Of a stretch of DNA of 42,758 nt, positions 1-8,150 are shown in pieces. The stretch is taken from contig CANOSM010000016.1 in NCBI GenBank assembly GCA_947569365.1, forward strand, positions 1-42,758, given 5' to 3'. A model generated the notes under the pieces. That model did not search any database. It was given only the letters and a program-made list of their open reading frames with translations, and had not been told where the DNA came from. How positions within the stretch are numbered: the first letter of the stretch is position 1; each line of letters starts with the position of its first letter. A program made the translations under genes and the position numbers. The DNA comes from an uncultured Clostridium sp. Its GTDB lineage: Bacteria > Bacillota > Clostridia > TANB77 > CAG-508.

Positions 1-89
1 AAAGTTTATTTCAATATCTATATATACTATTTGGAATTTACTTTGTTAATTTACTTATACTTAAAAAGTCCTTATTTTTGGCTTTTTTT

Positions 90-106
90 ATTGACTAATA
101 TTGATT
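90..106 (+). promoter_or_regulatory. possible CtsR-type operator at the clpE promoter
   Basis: Two direct heptads, ATTGACT (90-96) and ATTGATT (100-106), are separated by three bases. This is the architecture of the CtsR heptad repeat (TTTGACY-N3-TTTGACY in this orientation), with one and two mismatches. It overlaps the -35 element of the clpE promoter, where a repressor would act. CtsR control of clpE is established in Firmicutes; that this degenerate site binds CtsR is inference. An inverted repeat AAAGTCCTT (65-73) / AAGGACTTT (135-143) also brackets the promoter and could be a second control element. Confidence 0.35.
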
Positions 107-119
107 TTTAATGTATGAT
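91..119 (+). promoter_or_regulatory. sigma-A type promoter of clpE
   Basis: TTGACT at 91-96 and TATGAT at 114-119 with a 17-base spacer. It lies 60 bases before the clpE start, whose AAGGAG ribosome binding site is at 161-166. Confidence 0.7.
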
Positions 120-178
120 ATTATCTACGAAAAAAAGGACTTTCGTGATAATATAAATCCAAGGAGTGTAAAAAATAT

Positions 179-2533
179 ATGTTATGTTCGATTTGTAATA
201 AAAACACAGCAGTTATTTTTATTAATAAATTAGATAATAATAAAAGTCAAGTTGAAGGACTTTGTTATAATTGTGCAAAAGAAAAAGGTATCAATCCTTT
301 AGAAATGCTTGCTAAACAAGCTAATATTTCTGAAGATGAATTAAGTGATATGTCTGAACAATTAGAAAATATTTTTAATGACATATCAACAAACCTTTCT
401 GAGGAAGATTTAGAAAACTTAGAAAATAAGGATATTCCAATGAATTCTATTATAAGTTCCTTATTTGGAATGGGGCCTAATAGCAAAAATACTAATAATT
501 CGGCTGAAAAGGAAGACGACAAGACAAAAGAAAGTGCATCATCATCTTCTTCAAAAGAAAGAAAAAAAGTAAAAACAGAAAAGAGACCTAAAGACAAAAA
601 GAAAAAGTTCTTAGATACTTTTGGAACTAATTTAACTGAAAAGGCTGCTCAAGGAAAAATTGATTGTGTAGTTGGTAGAAATAAGGAAATCGAAAGAATT
701 ACCCAAATATTAAACAGACGTTCTAAAAATAATCCTTGTTTAATTGGAGAGCCTGGTGTTGGTAAAACTGCAATAGCACAAGGACTAGCAATAAGAATTG
801 CTGAAGGAAATGTTCCTGCTAAATTACTTAATAAAGAAGTATATCTTATAGATATGACAAGTATTATTGCTGGTACTCAATTTAGAGGACAATTTGAGGC
901 TAGAATGAAATCTTTAATAGATGAGTGTAAATCTTATGGAAATATTATTTTAGTAATTGATGAAATACACAATATAATTGGTGCTGGAGATGCTGAACAT
1001 TCTATGAATGCAGCAAACATCTTAAAACCTTCTTTATCAAATGGTGAAATTCAATTAATAGGTACAACCACTTTAAAAGAATATAGAAAATATATTGAAA
1101 AAGATAATGCTTTAGAGAGAAGATTTCAACCTGTTTTAGTTGAAGAACCAGACATATATGATACAGTTGAAATTATAAAAGGTATTAAAAGATACTATGA
1201 GAATTTTCATAAAGTTTTAATATCTAATGACGTAATCGAAAAAACTGTAAAAATGTCTGAAAAATATATTCATGATAGATTTTTACCAGATAAAGCTATT
1301 GACCTTATAGATGAAGCTTGCTCTAGAATTAATTTAAATAATAAAGAATTATATGAAATTCAAGTTATAAAAAATCAATTAGCAAAAATAGCAGACGAAA
1401 AAGAAGAAGCTGTATCTTCTGATTCTATTGAAGACTATCAAAAAGCTGCTGATTTAAAAACAAAAGAATGTACTTTAAATGATAGATTAACATATCTTAC
1501 TGAAAATCTAAAATTAAAGGAACTTTCAGTTCAAGATATTGCACAAGTAATTGAAAGTTGGACCAAAATACCAGTCACAAAAATTACAGAAGCTGAAACT
1601 CAAAAATTATTAAATCTTGAAAATAATCTTCATAAAAGAATTATTGGTCAAAATGATGCTGTATCAGTAGTTGCAAAAGCAATTAGAAGAAATCGTGCTG
1701 GTCTTCAAACAACTAAAAGACCACCTTCATTTATATTTGTTGGTCCTACTGGTGTTGGTAAAACAGAACTTGCAAAGTCATTAGCATATGAAATGTTTGG
1801 AAATGAAGATTCAATAATTAGAATAGATATGTCTGAATATATGGAAAGTCATTCTACTTCTAAATTAATTGGTTCTCCTCCAGGATATGTTGGATATGAT
1901 GATGCTGGTCAATTAACTGAAAAAGTAAAAAGAAAACCTTATTCTATAATACTTTTAGATGAAATTGAAAAAGCACATCCTGATGTATTTAATATATTAC
2001 TTCAAGTATTAGATGATGGTAAACTTACAGATTCACAAGGAAATACAACAAACTTTGAAAATACTATAATTATTATGACTTCTAATGCTGGTTCTAACTT
2101 AAATACTAATTCAATAGGATTTGCTAAAGATACAATAAGTAAATCAAAAATTGCTGATTCTTTAAAAGAATTATTTAGACCTGAATTTTTGAATAGAGTT
2201 GACGAAATAGTAACTTTCGATAGTCTATCAGAAGATGATTTAATGCAAATTATAGATCTACTATTAGAAAATACTAATTTAGCCCTTGATAATAAAGATA
2301 TAAAATTTGAAATATCTAAATCTGCTAAAAAATATATCTTAGGAAAAGGTACAGATTTAAAATATGGTGCAAGACCTCTTAGAAGAGCAATTCAAAGATA
2401 TTTAGAAGATGAGATATCTGAAATGATATTAAAATCAGAATTAGTATCTGGTAATACAATTTCAGTTGATTATAAAAAAGATAAATTATCTTTTAAAGTT
2501 AAAAATAATGAAAAGAAATTAAATAAAGATTAA
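179..2533 (+). CDS. clpE: ClpE-type ATP-dependent Clp unfoldase
   Basis: This is a Hsp100/Clp AAA+ unfoldase that feeds misfolded proteins to the ClpP peptidase in the cytoplasm. The N terminus carries a zinc-binding pair C3-x2-C6 and C29-x2-C32, which marks ClpE rather than ClpC (ClpC has the double Clp_N domain instead). A Ser/Lys-rich linker (about 105-145) follows, then AAA1 with Walker A GEPGVGKT (190-197) and Walker B VIDE (about 258), a UVR-like middle segment (about 410-435), AAA2 with Walker A GPTGVGKT (522-529) and Walker B LLDEIE (about 592), and the C-terminal D2-small domain. At 784 residues it is slightly longer than typical ClpE. It is monocistronic, with its own promoter and a strong terminator, and may be under CtsR control. 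AAGGAG lies 12 bases before the ATG. Confidence 0.9.
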   Translation: MLCSICNKNTAVIFINKLDNNKSQVEGLCYNCAKEKGINPLEMLAKQANISEDELSDMSEQLENIFNDISTNLSEEDLENLENKDIPMNSIISSLFGMGPNSKNTNNSAEKEDDKTKESASSSSSKERKKVKTEKRPKDKKKKFLDTFGTNLTEKAAQGKIDCVVGRNKEIERITQILNRRSKNNPCLIGEPGVGKTAIAQGLAIRIAEGNVPAKLLNKEVYLIDMTSIIAGTQFRGQFEARMKSLIDECKSYGNIILVIDEIHNIIGAGDAEHSMNAANILKPSLSNGEIQLIGTTTLKEYRKYIEKDNALERRFQPVLVEEPDIYDTVEIIKGIKRYYENFHKVLISNDVIEKTVKMSEKYIHDRFLPDKAIDLIDEACSRINLNNKELYEIQVIKNQLAKIADEKEEAVSSDSIEDYQKAADLKTKECTLNDRLTYLTENLKLKELSVQDIAQVIESWTKIPVTKITEAETQKLLNLENNLHKRIIGQNDAVSVVAKAIRRNRAGLQTTKRPPSFIFVGPTGVGKTELAKSLAYEMFGNEDSIIRIDMSEYMESHSTSKLIGSPPGYVGYDDAGQLTEKVKRKPYSIILLDEIEKAHPDVFNILLQVLDDGKLTDSQGNTTNFENTIIIMTSNAGSNLNTNSIGFAKDTISKSKIADSLKELFRPEFLNRVDEIVTFDSLSEDDLMQIIDLLLENTNLALDNKDIKFEISKSAKKYILGKGTDLKYGARPLRRAIQRYLEDEISEMILKSELVSGNTISVDYKKDKLSFKVKNNEKKLNKD

Positions 2534-2536
2534 AAT

Positions 2537-2587
2537 AAAAGAAGATAAAGTAATATAACTTATACAAACATTGCTTTATCTTCTTTT
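2537..2587. terminator. bidirectional terminator between clpE and the BofC-like gene
   Basis: A 14-bp stem (2537-2550 with 2574-2587) of AAAAGAAGATAAAG and its complement, with T-runs on the 3' side of either strand. It sits between two convergent genes. Confidence 0.8.
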
Positions 2588-2592
2588 TTATT

Positions 2593-3183
2593 TTACTCAT
2601 AATTCTCCATTAGTTCATTTAACTTCTCTACTCCCTCTATACTAATTCCATTTGTAAGTTCAGCTATATCTTCTTGAGGAAGATACTCTGTAATTATATC
2701 AGTTTGCTCATATAAAGATCTTTTATCTTTTTCATCTACTTTATAGATTACTATATAATTGTCTTTTATAGTTACAATATAATGTTCATTACATATTCCT
2801 TCAAACTCTTTATAAATAGAAACCTTATTTTTACTAAATGATACTATTTGCCATGTATTATATTTTTCTTTTAATTCTTCTTCAGTTAGATTAACCATAT
2901 CAGATGGCATTTCTACTGTTGATGTTATTGTATGTTTACAGCCAGAAAAATATTTATTAATTATTAATTTTGCTTTATATGCTATTTTCTCATCTGTTTG
3001 AGATGTCTCTTGTATATTATTTTGATTACTATCATCTCCATATGAGATTTCATTTGTTGCATTATTCTCTTCTTTTATAGATATTGTTCCATCCTCATTT
3101 TTTGTAGGAACTAATAAGTACCCCAATATAGTCAATGAAATTAAAAAAATTAAAAAAGCAATTATAACTACTATTTTTTTCAT
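2593..3183 (-). CDS. BofC C-terminal-domain membrane-anchored protein
   Basis: Residues 5-25 form one N-terminal membrane segment or signal anchor, followed by an acidic, Asn-rich linker (about 28-65) and a globular domain (about 70-196). The globular part has the pattern of the BofC C-terminal domain: a Cys-His strand start (GCKHTIT), a PSDMVNLTEEELKEKY segment, a W...F strand, a short EGICNEHYIV strand, a DNYIVIYK strand and the ending LPQEDIAELTNGISIEGVEKL. In Bacillus, BofC is a forespore-secreted protein that restrains SpoIVB signalling to pro-sigma-K. Clostridial proteins with only this domain are poorly characterised. The product should face the outside of the membrane. AGAGGT precedes the ATG. 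The family match is from memory of its motif pattern, not a search. Confidence 0.55.
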   Translation of the reverse strand: MKKIVVIIAFLIFLISLTILGYLLVPTKNEDGTISIKEENNATNEISYGDDSNQNNIQETSQTDEKIAYKAKLIINKYFSGCKHTITSTVEMPSDMVNLTEEELKEKYNTWQIVSFSKNKVSIYKEFEGICNEHYIVTIKDNYIVIYKVDEKDKRSLYEQTDIITEYLPQEDIAELTNGISIEGVEKLNELMENYE

Positions 3184-3363
3184 AATACCAACCTCTTTTT
3201 CTTATTTATTGGTATTATTTCTCAAATTATCAATTATTATACTTTTATTTATACTTAATTATATATATTTTAGAAAATTTAAGCAAAAGAAAGAATAAAG
3301 AAAAAATGTTACATTTATAAAACTATAATAAAACATTATATATTTATTACTATATTTAAAATG

Positions 3364-3393
3364 AACAAGTAGTCTAGATTTATATTACTTGTT
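3364..3393 (-). terminator. hairpin, possible lysA terminator
   Basis: An 8-bp inverted repeat AACAAGTA (3364-3371) / TACTTGTT (3386-3393) lies 50 bases downstream of lysA. The downstream tail on the minus strand (CATTTTAAATA) is a poor T-run, so termination is uncertain. The rest of the 260-base gap (3184-3443) is AT-rich and I see no gene in it. Confidence 0.4.
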
Positions 3394-3443
3394 TATTATT
3401 TTTTAATCAGTATTAGAGTTATCCTATTTTATATATTTTTTTA

Positions 3444-4691
3444 TTAAAATTTTAATGTTGAAAAATAATCTTCTATTGTCTCTGCTCTTCTTATTAATTT
3501 AACATCTCCATTTTCTTTTAATAATAATTCAGCTGATCTTAATTTTCCATTATAATTATATCCCATAGAAAATCCATGTGCTCCTGCATCATGTATAAAA
3601 ATATAATCACCTTTTTCTATTTTTGGAAGTACTCTATCTTTTGCAAATTTATCACTATTTTCACATAATCCACCTACTATATCATATGTATTATTATTTT
3701 CTTCTTTTTCTTTTCCTAAAACTGTAATATGATGATATGCATCATAAATGGCTGGTCTCATAAGATTTGTTGCACAAGCATCTACTCCAATATAATCTTT
3801 ATACGTATTTTTTTCATGTAATACTTTTGTTACTAGTCCTCCATTTGGAGCTAACATATATCTTCCAAGTTCTGTATAAATTTTTACATCGTCTAATCCA
3901 TTCTTTACAAGAACATCATTATATACTTTTCTAACATCTTCGCCTAGTTTCATTATATCTACTTGTTTTTCTTCTGGTCTATATGGTATTCCTATTCCTC
4001 CTGATAGATTTACAAATGATATTTTTATACCTAGCTCATTTTTTATTTCTACAACTAATTCAAATAATTCCTTTGCAAGTATTGGGTAATAATCATTATT
4101 GTTTTGAGCACTTGCTAAAAATGCGTGTATTCCAAGTTCTTTAACACCTTCTTCATATAACATTTTATATGCTGTTTTTATTTGATCTTTTGTCATTCCA
4201 TATTTTGCATCTTTTGGTGCTCCCATTATTGCCCCATTTATTTTAAAGTCTCCACCTGGATTATATCTACAACACATCTTATTTAAAAATGGTAATCCTA
4301 ATGATTTGTAATAGTCAATATATGTAATATCATCAAAATTTATTATACTCTTTAGTTTACAAGCAAATTCAAAATCTTCTTTAGGTGTAACATTAGAAGA
4401 GAACATAATATCATCTCCATTTACGTTACAAAATTCATTTACTAATCTAAGCTCTGTTAAAGTAGCACAGTCAACTCCGCATCCTTCTTCTTTTAAAATA
4501 TTTACAATTTCAGGATTTGGTGTAGCTTTTACTGCAAAATATTCTTTAAATCCTTTATTCCATTCAAATGCTTTATTTAAATTTCTTGCTGTGTTTCTTA
4601 TTCCTTTTTCATCATATATATGAAATGGTGTAGGATATTTTTTTGCAATTTTTTCTATCATTTCTAAGTTTACAAATGGTTCTTTTTTCAT
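3444..4691 (-). CDS. lysA: diaminopimelate decarboxylase
   Basis: This is a fold-III PLP-dependent decarboxylase that converts meso-diaminopimelate to L-lysine and CO2, the last step of lysine synthesis. The PLP lysine is K55 in YFAVKATPNP. The alanine-racemase-like barrel continues with VDCATLTEL and the phosphate-binding glycine segment LSGGIGIP. The C-terminal beta domain has GGLCENSD, close to the substrate-binding Cys-Glu-x-x-Asp motif of LysA, and HDAGAHGFSMGYNYNG, where the conserved Tyr lies. The length (415) is normal. The gene stands alone. Related decarboxylases of ornithine, arginine or carboxyspermidine share the fold; the CENSD and DAGAHG motifs favour LysA. The leader is about 75 bases, too short for a lysine riboswitch. 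Confidence 0.85.
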   Translation of the reverse strand: MKKEPFVNLEMIEKIAKKYPTPFHIYDEKGIRNTARNLNKAFEWNKGFKEYFAVKATPNPEIVNILKEEGCGVDCATLTELRLVNEFCNVNGDDIMFSSNVTPKEDFEFACKLKSIINFDDITYIDYYKSLGLPFLNKMCCRYNPGGDFKINGAIMGAPKDAKYGMTKDQIKTAYKMLYEEGVKELGIHAFLASAQNNNDYYPILAKELFELVVEIKNELGIKISFVNLSGGIGIPYRPEEKQVDIMKLGEDVRKVYNDVLVKNGLDDVKIYTELGRYMLAPNGGLVTKVLHEKNTYKDYIGVDACATNLMRPAIYDAYHHITVLGKEKEENNNTYDIVGGLCENSDKFAKDRVLPKIEKGDYIFIHDAGAHGFSMGYNYNGKLRSAELLLKENGDVKLIRRAETIEDYFSTLKF

Positions 4692-4765
4692 TTTTGTAAT
4701 GTTCCCTTCTTCTTAAAATATCAATATAATTTTTCTATTTTAAGAATATTTAATAATTATTGTGA

Positions 4766-4794
4766 ATTATATCATAACATAATATTTACATCAA
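4766..4794 (-). promoter_or_regulatory. promoter of lysA
   Basis: On the minus strand TTGATG (4794-4789) and TATAAT (4771-4766) are spaced by 17 bases, 75 bases before the lysA start. The first MITE ends only about 20 bases upstream of the -35. Confidence 0.65.
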
Positions 4795-4812
4795 TATAAT
4801 TATATTGGTACA

Positions 4813-5101
4813 CATGATAAAGTCATGAAATTACTTTTTAAAATTGTATAATACACTTGTATTAAAAGCTACAAGGATTTTTTAAAACAAATTTTCAGTA
4901 AAATATCAACTGAAAATTTTTAAAAATTTAAATCGCTGAAACTCGCTATTATCAAGTACTAAATTTTTGAAAAAAATAGTTATTTTTCAAAAATGCTATT
5001 TTTTCAGTAGTTACAGCGAATTTTCACTATTTAAAATCCATGTAACCATTGAGATTACTTAAATACACAAGACAAAAAATTTTTTTCATGATTTTATCCT
5101 G
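4813..5101 (-). mobile_element. 289-bp MITE-like inverted-repeat element, copy A
   Basis: This noncoding 289-bp element is bounded by CATGATAAAGTCATGAAA on the left and the complement CAGGATAAAATCATGAAA on the right. It is flanked by a perfect 9-bp target duplication ATTGGTACA (4804-4812 and 5102-5110). Its reverse complement matches copies B and D along the whole length, including internal blocks such as GCTGTAA, ACTTGATAATAGC and TTTTACTGAAA. It contains no ORF and several internal hairpins. Size, terminal repeats, TSD and copy number fit a miniature transposable element moved in trans. It separates lysA from the next gene. Confidence 0.85.
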
Positions 5102-5128
5102 ATTGGTACATTAATAATGGTTAAAAAT

Positions 5129-5156
5129 CCAAAATGTAATGTTAATAACATTTTGG
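5129..5156. repeat. inverted repeat before the 125-residue gene
   Basis: CCAAAATGT (5129-5137) pairs with ACATTTTGG (5148-5156) around a 10-base loop, and ends just before the AGAAAGG ribosome binding site. It could be an operator or an mRNA hairpin that limits translation. There is no T-tail, so a terminator is unlikely. Confidence 0.5.
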
Positions 5157-5169
5157 TAGAAAGGCAAAT

Positions 5170-5547
5170 ATGGCTATATTAACTCAGCTAAATGATACAC
5201 TAAAAAACTTACATCAAATTTCAAAAGATTTAGAAAATAAAATAACTAATTGTAATTGGAATGATGAAGATAAAAAACTGGCTATTACTATAATTACACA
5301 ATTAAATGATTATCATGCTTTAATTTCAGCTGTTAAAACCTTTAATTATGAATATGTTGAGTTTCATGACCTTAGAATAACTCTTAATCTTGATAATTTT
5401 TTTGATGATTTTAGTGCTATTGAATACATAAAAGAATTATTAAACAGTATAAATCAGATTTCACCAATTATAATTTTTTCTTTAAAAAAGTCTACATCAA
5501 AACCAGAAATATCAAAGATACTTTTTGATATTTCTTGGATATTCTAA
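5170..5547 (+). CDS. hypothetical protein, 125 residues
   Basis: I do not recognise this protein. It is probably soluble and largely helical: an amphipathic start (MAILTQLNDTLKNLHQISKDLENKI), an acidic centre (NWNDEDKKLAITIITQLNDYH) and a hydrophobic C-terminal stretch ending in ISWIF. Codon use is like that of its neighbours. AGAAAGG precedes the ATG, and a strong terminator follows at 5580-5608. Copy A of the MITE lies immediately upstream, so its promoter may have been displaced or supplied by the element; I find no good -35/-10 pair between the element and the start. Confidence 0.6.
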   Translation: MAILTQLNDTLKNLHQISKDLENKITNCNWNDEDKKLAITIITQLNDYHALISAVKTFNYEYVEFHDLRITLNLDNFFDDFSAIEYIKELLNSINQISPIIIFSLKKSTSKPEISKILFDISWIF

Positions 5548-5579
5548 ATTATATTTGTTACTTTCTTAAAGTTCTATAT

Positions 5580-5608
5580 AGTGGGAATGTCAGAATAACA
5601 TTCCCACT
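5580..5608. terminator. strong hairpin between convergent genes
   Basis: An 11-bp stem AGTGGGAATGT (5580-5590) / ACATTCCCACT (5598-5608) with a 7-base loop. It is the most GC-rich stretch nearby. The downstream tails are only moderately T-rich, but its place between the convergent 125-residue gene and comEC supports termination. Confidence 0.65.
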
Positions 5609-5686
5609 TATCTTGTCCTTTATATTTCTTGATTATTTTATTAATATTCTAAATATATATAATAAATGATTGTTACAAATTTTATT

Positions 5687-8092
5687 CTAGTTTATAAATT
5701 TATCTATTTCTATTTCATTACCATCAGTTTTTATTAAAATTTCACCATCTTTATCAGTTCTATAAATTTGTGTATTTATTAAATATAAGCTTTCTAAAGT
5801 AATATCAGATGGATGTCCAAATTTATTATTTTTTCCAACCCCAATTAAAGCTATTTTAGGATTTACCTTCATTAAAAAATCTTTAATAGTAGATGTCTTT
5901 GATCCATGATGTGCAACTTTTAGTACGAACGAGTTAAGTATATTAGATTTACTACCATATTTTTGTATAATTTCCTTTTCTGCTACTTCTTCAATATCTC
6001 CAGTGAATAATATACTAAAATTTTTATAGCTTAATTTACACACAAGTGAATTGTTATTTAAAATATTTTCATTAATTATATTTTTTGAATCTGGCCATAA
6101 TATATCAAAATACAAATCATTTTCTATATTTATTCTTTGACCAGCTTCTACTATAAATACTTTTACTTTTTTATTTTGTACAATATTAATAAATTTCTCG
6201 TAATTTTTAGATTCTTGAAATTGCTTTCCAATAATTACATTTTTTACTTTGATTTCTTCCATTAAGGTAAGTATTCCACCACAATGATCAAAATCCATAT
6301 GTGATATTATTATATAATCTAATACATTGATTTTTCTTTTTAGTAGATATGGTTTGAGAATATTTTTTCCAATATCATAATTTTCGTTTCCACCTCCATC
6401 TATTAAAATGCTTTTTCTTGTCTTTGTTATTATCAAAGTAGAATCTCCTTGTGATACATCTAAAAAATGAATTTCTAATTTAGAATTTAATATATAAATT
6501 TTAGAAATTATAAATATGATAATACTACTTGCTATTAAAATACATATAATTTTATATTTATTCTTAGTTATAGATATTGCTATTTTTTCAGTATATAATT
6601 TAATCTTTACTCTTAAATTTCTATCTTTTAAAACTATATATACAAAATAAATTAATATATAATATATACATATTTGAATTATGTTTGGAGTAGTAAGCAG
6701 AAATGAAAATATTTCAATTTTTGAACAATATTTAGCAGTACTTAATATAAGATATAAAACAATTTCTATTAAATAATTTAATATTGATATATTAGGAATA
6801 ATTAAAAATATAATTCCTAACATCTCTAGAATAAAAATTAATGGACTTATAATAATATTTGAAATAATAAAATTAAATGAAATGTTATTTGTATTATATA
6901 ATACAATTGGTATAATTAATAAATTTGCTGATATACTTACAATTAGAGTACTTATTATATATTTACTAATTTTATAAAAAATTTTTTTATTCTCACTTTT
7001 TCTTGTTTTTAGTATGTCTGGTATAATTTTTTCAAATTCTCTTGCAAATAATATTATCCCTAAAGTTGCAAGAAATGACAGTTCAAATCCTAAATCAAGT
7101 AAATAATATGGATTCAGTAAAAGTATTATAAATGCTGATATAAATAAATTATTTATATTATTACTTTTTCTATATAACAACTTACTTACAATCACTAAAC
7201 AAGTCATTATAACTGCTCTTAATACTGATGGTGTGTTCCCTATTATAAATAAAAAGAATATTAATACTCCTATTATAATAATATTTTTAATTTTGTAACT
7301 TTTTATCACTTTGTCTAAAACTATTGTTAATAATGTTATAAGTATAGATACATGTGTTCCAGAAACAGCAAGTATATGTGATAGATTACTATTTTTAAAT
7401 TCTTCTATTTTTTCATCTGGTATATCTTCCTTGTCTCCTATTAATATCCCTGTTAGTAAGCCATTATTTTCTGTATTTATATTGTTTTTTATTTTACTTT
7501 TTATATAATTTATTATTTTAAATCTAGTATATATAATTTTATTATTTTGCTTTTTTAATACTTCTATGTTTGATGAATATATATTTCCATATATATTTTT
7601 TCTACTCATATATTCTTTATAATTAAACATCTTAAAGTTGTTATATGAACTAATTGTACTAAAGTTTCCTACAACTTTAATATAATCTCCTTGTATAATA
7701 TTGTATTTATCTGAATTATCAATATATACTATTAATTTTATATTATTCTTTTTTAAATTAATTTCTTTATTATCTAATTCAATTTTAAACACATCAATAT
7801 AAAAGCTGTTTTTATACTGACCTTGTTTTATATTAGAAGATATTTCTCCATATACTATAACATTTTCTCTTTTTTGTAATAATTCCACTTCTTTTTGGAT
7901 ATTAATATGTTTAGTATTTACTATACTCATATATATGTATCCAAATAATAATATCACTATAAAAGATGTTATTGCAAAGTTATTATTTATTTTATTATTA
8001 AATTTATTTAATAAATTTTTTCTTTTTAATAGATAATATAAAGTTATTATAAATAAAAATAGAGCTATACTATTTTGTAAGTATAGCCCCAA
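5687..8092 (-). CDS. comEC: ComEC/Rec2 competence DNA-uptake channel
   Basis: This is the inner-membrane channel for single-stranded DNA import. The order of domains is the complete family set: N-terminal membrane segments, a DUF4131 OB-fold (about 60-190), the multi-span Competence domain with AVSGTHVSIL (about 245) and repeated membrane helices, and a C-terminal metallo-beta-lactamase domain (about 545-801) starting LDVSQGDSTLI with the metal motif SHMDFDHCGG and a later VAHHGSK. The coordinates start at a TTG preceded by AGGA. In-frame sequence continues 16 codons upstream as a hydrophobic helix (KILILIVIGYIIGLILG), as expected for ComEC, up to an ATA at 8140-8138 placed 7 bases after AGGAG, so the true start may be this ATA. 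It forms an operon with the NlpC gene. No other competence genes are in the window. Confidence 0.9.
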   Translation of the reverse strand: MGLYLQNSIALFLFIITLYYLLKRKNLLNKFNNKINNNFAITSFIVILLFGYIYMSIVNTKHINIQKEVELLQKRENVIVYGEISSNIKQGQYKNSFYIDVFKIELDNKEINLKKNNIKLIVYIDNSDKYNIIQGDYIKVVGNFSTISSYNNFKMFNYKEYMSRKNIYGNIYSSNIEVLKKQNNKIIYTRFKIINYIKSKIKNNINTENNGLLTGILIGDKEDIPDEKIEEFKNSNLSHILAVSGTHVSILITLLTIVLDKVIKSYKIKNIIIIGVLIFFLFIIGNTPSVLRAVIMTCLVIVSKLLYRKSNNINNLFISAFIILLLNPYYLLDLGFELSFLATLGIILFAREFEKIIPDILKTRKSENKKIFYKISKYIISTLIVSISANLLIIPIVLYNTNNISFNFIISNIIISPLIFILEMLGIIFLIIPNISILNYLIEIVLYLILSTAKYCSKIEIFSFLLTTPNIIQICIYYILIYFVYIVLKDRNLRVKIKLYTEKIAISITKNKYKIICILIASSIIIFIISKIYILNSKLEIHFLDVSQGDSTLIITKTRKSILIDGGGNENYDIGKNILKPYLLKRKINVLDYIIISHMDFDHCGGILTLMEEIKVKNVIIGKQFQESKNYEKFINIVQNKKVKVFIVEAGQRINIENDLYFDILWPDSKNIINENILNNNSLVCKLSYKNFSILFTGDIEEVAEKEIIQKYGSKSNILNSFVLKVAHHGSKTSTIKDFLMKVNPKIALIGVGKNNKFGHPSDITLESLYLINTQIYRTDKDGEILIKTDGNEIEIDKFIN

Positions 8093-8150
8093 TATTAATC
8101 CTATTATATATCCTATAACTATAAGTATTAAAATCTTTATGTCTTTTCTC

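Noticed and set aside
4692..4800. Lysine riboswitch in front of lysA
   Set aside because: The leader between the promoter and the start is only about 75 bases and shows none of the conserved L-box elements.
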